64,000 bases of DNA. It comes from Pseudoxanthomonas sp. Root630 (GTDB lineage: Bacteria > Pseudomonadota > Gammaproteobacteria > Xanthomonadales > Xanthomonadaceae). Within the stretch, counting starts at the first letter, position 1. Each line of letters starts with the position of its first letter. The position numbers and the translations under genes are program-made. The notes under the pieces are model-generated. The model saw nothing but the letters and a program-made list of their open reading frames with translations. It did no database searches and was not told the DNA's origin. Below are positions 25,614 to 35,000 of this stretch, piece by piece. The DNA is taken from NCBI RefSeq assembly GCF_001427585.1, contig NZ_LMGY01000015.1, positions 211,850 to 275,849 of the forward strand. The letters run 5' to 3'.

Positions 25614-26432
25614 TCACTTCTTCTCGTTGGCGGACTCCACCACCATGTCCAGCACGTAGGCGCGGTTGGACGCGTCCGCCGGCGGGTTCTTCACCGCGTA
25701 GCGGTCCACGCGCAGCACGTTGCGGATGCCCGGCTCGTGCTTATAACCCTCGATGCTGTCGTAGAAGTGCTGGAACTCGCCGGGCGTGCCGACCTTCAGG
25801 CCCTTGTCGTCGTACTGGATCTCGCGGACCTGCAGGCATTGCATGTCCGGGATCAGCGGGTGGTTGCACGGCTTCGTGTCCGCGGCCACTTCCAGGAACA
25901 CGCGTTCGCCCGGGCCGCCGAAGCGCGTTTCGGCCGTGGGCTCGCCGGTGAAGGAGAGCGTGTCGCCGCCGGCCGTGGTGAGGGTCAACGCGGGCGCATC
26001 GCCGGTGGCGACGGTCGCCAGCGTCAGCGTGCCTTCCAGGCGCCTGCCGACTTCGTCGTCCAGCGCCATCACCTTGGCGTCGGCGCAGGCCATCTTCGTC
26101 GACATCAGGCGCCCGGCCGTCAGCGAGCCGTCGGCCAGCGTGTAGCTGCCGCCCATGCGGTTGCAGGTGTTGGCGATGCCCAGGCGCCCGTCGCGGAACT
26201 CCAGGGTCACCGGCTTGTCGGGCTGGACGAACAGCGCGTCGAGGCGCCGGCCTCGCGCATCCGTCGCCGAAGACAGGCGCCAGTGGTACTTCGGCAGCAA
26301 CGCGGGATCCGCGGCGGGGGCGACGGCGGCCGTCGCGGGGGCCGATGCGGCAGGGGGCGCCGGGGTGTCTTCGGCGGGTTTCGGGCAGCCGGCCAGGGCG
26401 AGGGGCAGGGCGAGCAGCAGCAGTCGTTTCAT
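25614..26432 (-). CDS. META and DUF4377 domain lipoprotein
   Basis: Lipoprotein of 272 residues with lipobox LAGC (Cys16) followed by a Pro/Ala-rich linker. Residues about 45-160 form a META/HslJ-like domain (YHWRLSSATDARG, VTLEFRDGRLGIANTCNRMGG, LMSTKMACADAKVMALDDEV). Residues about 180-270 match DUF4377 (FLEVAADTKPCNHPLIPDMQC, FYDSIEGYKHEPG, NVLRVDRYAV). META proteins such as HslJ are linked to heat shock and novobiocin resistance in E. coli; DUF4377 has no known activity but often accompanies META. It probably sits in the periplasm on the outer membrane. Confidence 0.85.
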   Translation of the reverse strand: MKRLLLLALPLALAGCPKPAEDTPAPPAASAPATAAVAPAADPALLPKYHWRLSSATDARGRRLDALFVQPDKPVTLEFRDGRLGIANTCNRMGGSYTLADGSLTAGRLMSTKMACADAKVMALDDEVGRRLEGTLTLATVATGDAPALTLTTAGGDTLSFTGEPTAETRFGGPGERVFLEVAADTKPCNHPLIPDMQCLQVREIQYDDKGLKVGTPGEFQHFYDSIEGYKHEPGIRNVLRVDRYAVKNPPADASNRAYVLDMVVESANEKK

Positions 26433-26494
26433 GGCGTCTTCTCCAAGGGTGGCCTATGCAAACGCGCGAGCGGTTGGAACGGGGTGAAGGGCGC

Positions 26495-27289
26495 TTAGCT
26501 GCCGACCGGCATCAGCAGGAGCAGCAGGGCGCCCAGCACGATGCGGTAGATCGCAAACCCGGTGAAGCGGTGCGCCTTGATGAAGCCCAGCAGCCACTTC
26601 ACCACCACGAAGCCCGTCGCGGTCGCCGCTGCGAAGGCCAGGGCGACCTCGCCCCAGTTCTCGCTGCCCAGTGCGTTGTCCTTCACCAGTTCGAGGAAGG
26701 CATAGCCGCTGGCCGCGAACATGGTGGGGATGCCGACCAGGAACACGAACTCCGCCGCCGACGAACGCCGGCTGGTGCCGGCCAGCATCGCCATGAAGAT
26801 CGCCGCCGCGGAACGCGACGTGCCCGGGAAGACGCCGGCCACCACCTGCGCCAGGCCGACCAGCACCGCGACCTTCCAGGTGATGGCGGCCACGTCGCCG
26901 CGCTTCTCGGCGAAATGCTCGGCCACCAGCATCCATACGCCGCCCAGGATCAGCGCCCAGGCGATCGGGGCGACGGTTTCCGGCAATTCCCAGCCTGCGA
27001 GCCGCACCGGCAAACCGACGAAGGCGGTCACCAGGAAGGCCACCGCCAGTTTCATCGCGTAGTCGCGCGTGGCGGCATCGCGCCAGCCGGTGGCCAATTC
27101 CCAGATGCGGCGGCGGAACACCAGCGTCGTTGCCAGGATCGCACCGGCCTGGATGACGATGTTGAAGAAGTCCGAACGCGGGCCCAGCCAGTGCTGGGCG
27201 ATCAACAGGTGGCCGGTGCTGGAGACCGGCAGGAATTCAGTGAGGCCTTCGAGGATGCCGAGCAGCAGCGCGGCGAGCAGGTCGGTCAT
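26495..27289 (-). CDS. uppP: Undecaprenyl-diphosphatase UppP (BacA)
   Basis: Inner-membrane enzyme of 264 residues that dephosphorylates undecaprenyl diphosphate, recycling the carrier lipid for peptidoglycan and other polymers; overproduction gives bacitracin resistance. The catalytic motif LEGLTEFLPVSSTGH lies at residues 13-27 with Glu14 and Glu18, and PGTSRS at 155-160 supplies the second phosphate-binding element. Eight hydrophobic helices are visible and length is standard. The start at 27289 is the natural N-terminus of the family. It appears to be transcribed alone. Confidence 0.95.
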   Translation of the reverse strand: MTDLLAALLLGILEGLTEFLPVSSTGHLLIAQHWLGPRSDFFNIVIQAGAILATTLVFRRRIWELATGWRDAATRDYAMKLAVAFLVTAFVGLPVRLAGWELPETVAPIAWALILGGVWMLVAEHFAEKRGDVAAITWKVAVLVGLAQVVAGVFPGTSRSAAAIFMAMLAGTSRRSSAAEFVFLVGIPTMFAASGYAFLELVKDNALGSENWGEVALAFAAATATGFVVVKWLLGFIKAHRFTGFAIYRIVLGALLLLLMPVGS

Positions 27290-27398
27290 GGGCGAGGTTC
27301 GGGCGGGGAACGGGCAGGATAGCGGAAAGCCCTTCCGTGCCCGTGCTCGCCAACGGCAGACCGCCCGCGCGCCGTCCGCGTGTCAGTGTCGTCCGTGC

Positions 27399-29018
27399 TC
27401 AGGCGCCGCGGAACAGGTTGCTGGCTTCGCTGGCCGCGCGAAGGCCAGAAAGGACCGCGCCCTCCATGAAGCCCTGCCATTCGTAGAAGCTGCTGGTGTG
27501 GTCGCCGGCGAACAGCAGGTTGTCCACGGCGCTGGCTTCGGCGTGCGCAATGCGGGTGAAGTACCCCGGCTGCGGACGCGGGACTGCGCCGCGGCTGTTG
27601 GGATCGGTGCTCCAGTTCTGGCTGGTGGCGAGGATCTTGCCGCGGCGATCGCGGGAGACCGTCTCCATGGCGCCGGGCAGCACTTCCTCCAGCGATGCCA
27701 CGAAGCCCACCGCATCCATCTGGAGGCTCGCGGGAAGCAGGCTGCGCGCGGCCTGTCCGCCCACCTGGTGCGCGATGACCGCGCCGGTGCGGCCCGCACG
27801 CGAGGGGTTGGTCTCCCACGCGTTCTGCAGGTTCGGCAGGTCCGCCTTGCCGCTGCCGGTGGCACCGTTCTCGCGCCAGTACGGACGCGAGAAGCCGACC
27901 AGCAGCCGGCTGCTGTCGCCCATTTCCGACTTGTCGATGGCCTGGCGTTTCCACGCCGACATCTCCACGCCGCGCATCTCCACATCGCGCAGCACGCTGA
28001 AGGGCATGGCCAGCACCACGGCGTCGAAATCGCGCTGCACATACTTGCCGCGCAGGTCGAAGGTGAGCCGCACCGTGCCGCCCGTGCGCCGGCTGAGGGC
28101 CACCAGGCGATGGCCGAGCTGTACCGGCTGCGGGAGCTTCTGCGCCAGTCCGGTCGCGATCAGGTCGTTGCCACCCACCACGCGCAGCGATTCGCCCGGG
28201 CTCTCCAGTGCGAACTTGCTGCGCCGGTCGCCGTACGTGAAGCGCAGGAAGGCCAGCGCACTGACTTCGTCCAGGTCGCTGCCGAACTCGCCGAGGAAGG
28301 CGTTGCCCAGCACGCTGCGCAGCAGGCCGCTGGCCCCGTAGAGCGTCAGGTATTCGTCCAGCGACATGAAATCGAGCGCTTCGGCGCGTGCGCAGAAGCG
28401 CTCCGCGTGCGGCGCGCCCAGCGGGGCGATGTCTTCACGGATGAAATCGGCGAACGCACGGAACTCATCCGCGATCTCCGCGTCGGAGTGGCGCTGGCCG
28501 GCGAAGTGGTGGAACGTGCGGCCGCGATCGCCGTCGACGGCTTCCAGCGGCAACCCCAACGCGCGCGCATAGCCCAGCATGGCGTGGTGGGAGCTGCCGA
28601 TGAATTCGGCGCCACGTTCGGCCACCTGCCCCGGGAACACGTTGCGGGCCGACCAGCAGCGACCACCGACCCGTTGGGCCGATTCGAACACCTTCGCCGG
28701 CACGCCGAGACGGGTCAGCTCGGTCGCGCAGGCCAGGCCGGCCAGGCCCGCGCCCACGACCGCCACCCCGCGCGTGTTGGTCAGGCGCGCATACATCGTG
28801 CGCGCGTCCTGCGCCGTCGCCGCAAGCAGGGGCGGCGCCATCACGCCGAGCCCTGCCGCCGCCACGCCGCCCACGGCCGCCTGCATCAGGCGGCGGCGAT
28901 CCTGGCTGTCGGGCGTACCGCGCCCCACGGCGTCGCTGACGTCGTCGCCCGTGCGTGCGCAGTCCTGGCCGATGCGGGCCAATCGCAGTACCTGTGCCAT
29001 CCAGTCAGAGCGCGTCAT
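27399..29018 (-). CDS. FAD-dependent amine oxidase (flavin monoamine oxidase family)
   Basis: Flavoprotein of 539 residues. The FAD-binding GAGLAG motif is at 89-94 in VAVVGAGLAGLACATELTRLG, GGRCWSARN follows about 30 residues later, and the C-terminal LLFAGDHTSSFYEWQGFMEGA is the classic second FAD contact of monoamine oxidases and tryptophan monooxygenases. The N-terminus has a twin-arginine-like segment (RRRLMQAAVGG at about 42) followed by a hydrophobic stretch ending near LLAATA, so Tat export is likely. Substrate unknown. It lies 48 bp downstream of the giant autotransporter on the same strand, so the two may be cotranscribed. Confidence 0.85.
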   Translation of the reverse strand: MTRSDWMAQVLRLARIGQDCARTGDDVSDAVGRGTPDSQDRRRLMQAAVGGVAAAGLGVMAPPLLAATAQDARTMYARLTNTRGVAVVGAGLAGLACATELTRLGVPAKVFESAQRVGGRCWSARNVFPGQVAERGAEFIGSSHHAMLGYARALGLPLEAVDGDRGRTFHHFAGQRHSDAEIADEFRAFADFIREDIAPLGAPHAERFCARAEALDFMSLDEYLTLYGASGLLRSVLGNAFLGEFGSDLDEVSALAFLRFTYGDRRSKFALESPGESLRVVGGNDLIATGLAQKLPQPVQLGHRLVALSRRTGGTVRLTFDLRGKYVQRDFDAVVLAMPFSVLRDVEMRGVEMSAWKRQAIDKSEMGDSSRLLVGFSRPYWRENGATGSGKADLPNLQNAWETNPSRAGRTGAVIAHQVGGQAARSLLPASLQMDAVGFVASLEEVLPGAMETVSRDRRGKILATSQNWSTDPNSRGAVPRPQPGYFTRIAHAEASAVDNLLFAGDHTSSFYEWQGFMEGAVLSGLRAASEASNLFRGA

Positions 29019-29066
29019 GTCGGTCTTTTCCTTGGTCAGGGGTTTCGCGGGCCGGTCCGTCGAGCA

Positions 29067-32000
29067 TTACCGGCCGGTCTGGAACATCAACTGCAGCGCG
29101 TTGTCGCGCTGGTCGCTGCTGCCCACCACGCCGCGGTAGTCGACCTGCAGCGAATAGGCGCCGAAGTCGAACAACACGCCCAGCCCCAGCATGAACCGGC
29201 TGCGGTCGTAACCGCTCACCGAGGTCGCGTAGGTCGGGCCCAGGAGGTCCGCGTACTGCATGAACGTGCGGCTGTCCGCGGTGAAGTCGTGCTGGTACTC
29301 GAAGCGGACCTGCGGCGAGAACGCACCCCAGGTGGCGCTGCGGCGGAACGCCATGCGCAGGCCGAGGTTGCCGGTGGTGGTGTCGACGTCCTGCTCGCCG
29401 TAGGTCAGCGCGTAGGTGGGGTCGCCGCTTTCGGTGTACGGATCCAGCGTCGCCCGCATCGCATCCAGTCGTGCGTACGGCGTCAGCTGGGCCGTGCCGC
29501 GCGTGAAGTCGCTGCCCACGGAGATGGACGCGAACCACTGGTCGCCATCGCGCGAGCCGCGGACCAGTGCCTCATTGGTGGTGACGAAGCGTTCCAGGTC
29601 GTACGACAGGCGCTGGAAGCCGACCAGGCCATCGACGAACAGGCGCTCGCCAGGCTGGTAGCTGGCATACATCGCCAGCGTCCACGCCTTGCCATCCAAC
29701 TGGGTGCCGTTGTCGCCGATCGAGGTGCTGTCCTGGCCGTAACCCAGGCCGAGGCCGGCCACCAGGTCGGGATGGAAGCGACGATCCGCACCGGCACTCA
29801 CGCCTTCGGTTTCGAAATCCAGGCTGTTGCGGCCCGAGCGACCATCGAAGTTGCCCGACCGCAGCGTGCCGCCCGTCCAGAAGCCGAACGCGGATGCATC
29901 CGCCTGTGCCGCCGTCCCCTCCTCATCCGGACTGGCGCCGCCGGACAGGCGCGGTTGGCCCGTGGCATCGCGTCGGGCATCGGCGGCGCGTTCGCGCGCG
30001 GCGGTGCCGCAGGCATCCATGTCGGTGTACGCACGGTTGTCCGGGCACTGCTCGCGCGTGGTGAACGACAGCCCATTGCGCGAGCCGCCGGACTTCGCCC
30101 CGCCGTGCAGCTGTTCCAGACGCTGCTGGAAGTTGGTGATCTGCCCGGTGGCGAAGCGACGCGTCGCCTCGGCCTGCGCATCCAGCAACCCGCGGACTTC
30201 CGGGTCCTGCGTCGGATCCGGTCGCGAGATCACGTTGAACGCGTACGTCCGCGTTCCGCTGAAGCCCAGCGCATCGGTGGCGCGGATGGTGATGTTGAAC
30301 AGGCCGGTCGCCGTCGGCGTGCCCGACAGCACGCCAGCGCCGGTCAGGGTCATGCCGGCCGGCAGTGCGCCCGCATCCACGGCGAACGTGTACGGCGCCG
30401 TGCCGCCGCGCGCGGACAGGGTTTCGTCGTAGGCGACGGACTGCAGGGCTTCCGGCAGCGTTTCCGGATCCACCACGATCGTCGGCGCCGAGACGGCCAG
30501 CGTGTAATCGCGGGTGATGGTGGCGGCGGTGCCGGTCGTGCTGTCCGTGGCGGTGACGCTGAAGTCGAAGTTGCCCGCCTGCGTCGGCGTGCCCGACACC
30601 TGGCCGGTGGATGCATTCAACGCCACGCCCGTGGGCAGGGTGCCGGCGCTCAGGCTGTACTGGTAAGGCGCGATGCCGCCCGAGGCGACGAACGCCTGCG
30701 TGTACGCGACGCCGGCGGTGGCACCGGCAACGGCGTCCGGTGTCATCGACAGCGCAGGCACCTGCACCTGCAGGGTGTAGGTCGCGGTCGTGGTGGCCGG
30801 GATGCCCGTTGTGCTGTCGGTCACTGTCACGGTCACCGTGAAGTTGCCGGACTGGGTCGGCGTGCCACTGAAGCGCAGCGTGGCGGGATCGAACGCCAGT
30901 CCGGTCGGCAGTGCGCCGGTGAGCGTGGTCGTGTAAGGCGCGATGCCGCCCGTGAGCGTCAGCGCCTGGCTGTAGGCGACGCCTGCCGTGGCATTCGGCA
31001 ACGCGCCTGCGGCCGGGGACAGCGTCAGCGTGGGCGTGGCCACCACCAGCGCATAGCCCGCGGTGACCGTCTGGCCGTGCGTATCGGTGGCGGTGAACGA
31101 CACGTTGAACGTACCGGCCTGGGTCGGTGTACCCGACAGCACGCCCGCACCGGACAGCGACAGGCCGGCGGGCAGGGCGCCCGAGGTCAGCGTGAACGCA
31201 TACGGTCCGACGCCGCCCGTGGCGGACAGGGTCTGGCTGTACGCCAGGCCTGCCGTCGTCGAGGGCAGCGTGGAGGGTGCGATCGTCAGTGCCGGCGTGG
31301 GCACGTTGATGACGTAGTTCTGCGCGATCGAGAACGGCGCACCGGCACCCGTCAGCACCGTGTCGGTGGCGGTGATCGTGACCGGATAGCTGCCCGGCAC
31401 GGTCGGCGTGCCCGACAGCGTGTTGCCGGTGAACGTCACGCCCGCCGGCAATGCGCCGGTCAGTGCATAGGTGTACGGCCCCGGGCTGCCGCCCGCGGTG
31501 AAGGTCTGCGAATACGCTGCGCCGTAGGCCGCGGTCAGCGTGCCGGCGGCCGGCGTCATCGTCAGTACCGGTGCCGCGAGGGTGACGGTGTAGCCGCGGC
31601 TGCCGGTCTGGCCGTTGGCATCGGTCGCGGTGACGGTGAAGTTGAACGTGCCGACCTGGTAGCTGGTGCCGGTCAGCGCGCCTGCCGTGGACAGGGTGAT
31701 GCCGCCGGGCAGCGCGCCCGCCGTCACCGCCATGCTGTACGGGGCAACGCCGCCCGAGACCGTCACGGTCTGCGCATACGCCGTGCCCGCCGTGGGGTTG
31801 GGCAGCGTCGCCGGGCTGACGGTGATGGTCGGCGCGGAGACGTTGATCGTGTAGCTCTGCGCGATCGAGAACGGAGCGCCCACGCCCGTGACGAAGGTGT
31901 CGGTGGCGGTGATCGTGACCGGATAGGTACCCGGTGCCGTCGGCGTGCCCGACAGCGTGTTGCCGGTGAACGTCACGCCGGCCGGCAGCGCGCCGGTCAG

Positions 32001-35000
32001 TGCATAGGTGTACGGCCCCGGGCTGCCGCCCGCGGTGAAGGTCTGCGAATACGCCGCCCCGTAGGTCGCGCTCAGCGAGCCGGCGGCCGGCGTCATCGTC
32101 AATACCGGTGCCGCGAGGGTGATGGTGTAGCCGCGGCTGCCGGTCTGGCCGTTGGCATCGGTCGCGGTGACGGTGAAGTTGAACGTGCCGATAGCGCTGG
32201 GCGTACCGGACAGCGCGCCGCTGTTGGACAGGGTCATGCCGGTCGGCAGTGCGCCGGCGGTCACCGCGAAGCCGTAAGGCGCCACGCCGCCCGCGGCCGT
32301 CACGGTCTGCGCATACGCCGTGCCCGCGGTGGCGTTGGGCAGCGTCGCCGGGCTGACGGTGATGGTCGGCGCGGAGACATTGAGGATGTAGTTCTGCGCG
32401 ACGGAGAACGGCGCGCCGGTGCCGGTCGAGCCGGTGTCGGTGGCGGTGATCGTGATCGCGTAGCTACCCGGCGCCGTCGGCGTGCCCGACAGCGTATCGC
32501 CCGTAAACGTCACGCCGGCCGGCAGGGTGCCCAGGACCGCGTACGTATACGGGCCCGTGCCGCCCGCGGCAGTGAATGTCTGCGAGTACGGCACGCCGTA
32601 CGCAGGGTTGAGCGCACCCGAGGCGGGCGTCATCGTCAGCGCGGGTGCGGACACCGTGAGCGTGAATGCCTGGCCCACCGTGTACGGCCCGTTGCCGGTG
32701 CTGCTGTCCGTGGCGGACACGTTGAGGTTGAAGCTGCCGGCCTGGGTCGGCGTGCCCGAGATCGTCACCGTGTTCGCGGTGGTGCCGGTGATGCTCACGC
32801 CGGCCGGCAGGTTGGTCACCTGATGGCCCGACCACGGCTGTGCGCCACCATTGAAGGTGAAGGTCTGCGTATACGGCGCGGCGATGCTGGCCGCGAAGCC
32901 ACCGGCGGCGGTGATCGTGACCACCGGGTCCTGCACGGTGATCGTGACCGTTGCGGGCGACGACGTGCCACCGCTGTTGGTCGCGGTGTAGGTGAAGCTG
33001 TCCGGACCGGCGTAGCCGGCATTCGGCTGGTAGGTGATCGTGGTGCCGCTGACGGAGGCGGTGCCGTTGCCTGGCGCGGAGCCGATCGCGACCGAGACCG
33101 CGGCGCCGCCGCCGAGGCTGAGCGGCACGTTGGTGGCCGGCGCGTCGTAAGCGACGGTCAGCGACGAGTTGGTGGCGGTCGGGGCCACGTCGATCACGGT
33201 GATCGCGTAACCCTGTTGCGCCGAGTACGGACCGCTGCCGGTGCTGCCGTCGGTCGCGGTGATGGTGAAGTTGAAGGTCCCCAGCCCGGTCGGCGTGCCG
33301 GTGATGGCACCGGTCGCGGCGTTGAGCGTCAGGCCAGGCGGCAGTGCGCCCGCGGTCGCCGCATAGCTGTACGGCGTGGTGCCGCCGGAAGCGGGATTGA
33401 GGCTGGTCGAATAGGCCGCGCCCAGCGTGCCGCCCGGCAGCGCCGTCGCCGGCAGCGTGATCGTCGGCGGAGCGATGACCAGCGTATACGCCTGGTTGCC
33501 GGAGAACGGACCCGGGAACGGGCTGCTGTCGGTCGCGGTGATCGTGAAGTTGACGGCGCCACCGGCGGTCGGCGTGCCGGTGATGGTGCCGACGGGCGAC
33601 AGACTCAGGCCGGCCGGCAGGGTGCCGGCGGTGACGGCGTAGGTGTACGGCGCGGTGCCGCCGCTGGCGGTGATCGTCTGGCTGTATGCCGTGGCGACCG
33701 TGCCGTTCGGGATCGTGGCCGGGTTGACGGTCACCGGGACATCGTCGTTGGTGATCGTGCCCACGCCCTGGCTGTCGGCGATCGTCGCGTTGGCCGCCGC
33801 GCTGAGGTTCACGAAGAAGGTCTCGTTGGCCTCGGGCACCAGTTCGCCGTTCACCAGCACGGTGATCGTCTGCGTGGTGGCGCCCGGCGCGAAGCTCAGC
33901 GTACCGCTGCTCGCGGTGTAGTCGGCGGGGGCGATCGCGGTGCCGTCGGCGGTCGCGTAGTTGACGGTGACGGCCTGGCCACTGGCGGCGCTGAGCGTGA
34001 CGGTGAAGACGGCACTCGTCGTACCGGCATTGCCTTCGACCACGCTGACGTCATTGATCGACAGGCTCGGCGCCGGATCGTCGTTGGTGATCGTACCCAC
34101 GCCCTGGCCGTCGGCCACGACCGCGCCGGTCACGTTGGTGACGTTGACGAAGAAGGTCTCGCTCGGTTCGTTCAGCGCGTCGCCGTTGACCTGCACGGTG
34201 AAGTTGTAGGTGCTGCTGCCGGCCGGAATGGTCTGCGCCGTGAGGCTGCTGGCCACGTAATCGACGCCCGCCGTCGCGGTGCCGTTGGCGGTGGCGATAT
34301 CGAAGGTCGTGCCGCCCGGGCCGGCGGGGGCGCTCAGGCTGACCGTGAAGGTGAAGTTGGTGGTACCGGCGTTGCCCTCGTTCTGGGTGACGTCGTTGAT
34401 CGACAGCGTCGGCAGGTCATCGTTGAGGATGGTTCCGGTCGCGCTGTTCGGCACGCCGACGGTATAGCCGGCGCCCGCGTTCAGCGTGAGCACCACGGTC
34501 TCGTCCGCTTCGATGGTCGCATCGGCGGTCGGGTTGACCGTGACCGTGCCGGTGGTGCTGCCAGCGGCGATGACCAGCGGCGAAGTGACGGCCGCGTAGT
34601 CGGTGCCGGATGTCGCGGTGCCGCTCACGGTGAAGTTCACCGAGGTGGCGCTCAGCGGTGCCTGGTTGAGCGTGATGGTGTAGACGAGGTTCGGCGCGCC
34701 GTCCTCGGACACCGACGCCGGCGCCACGCTGATCGAGGCGCTCGGCACGTCGTCGTTGAGGATCGTGCCGCTGACGCTGGAAGGCGTGCCGACGGTGTAG
34801 CCGGTGCCGGCCGCAACCGTCAGGATCACCGTCTCGTTCGCTTCGACAGTGGCGTCGACGGTCGGATCGATGGTGATCGTCGCCGTGGTGGCACCGGCGG
34901 GGATGGTGACGGCGGCGACGCTACCGGTGTAGTCGATGCCGGCCGTCGCGGTACCGCCGGTGGTGATGTTCACCACGGTCGGCGACGAGAGATTGAGGCT

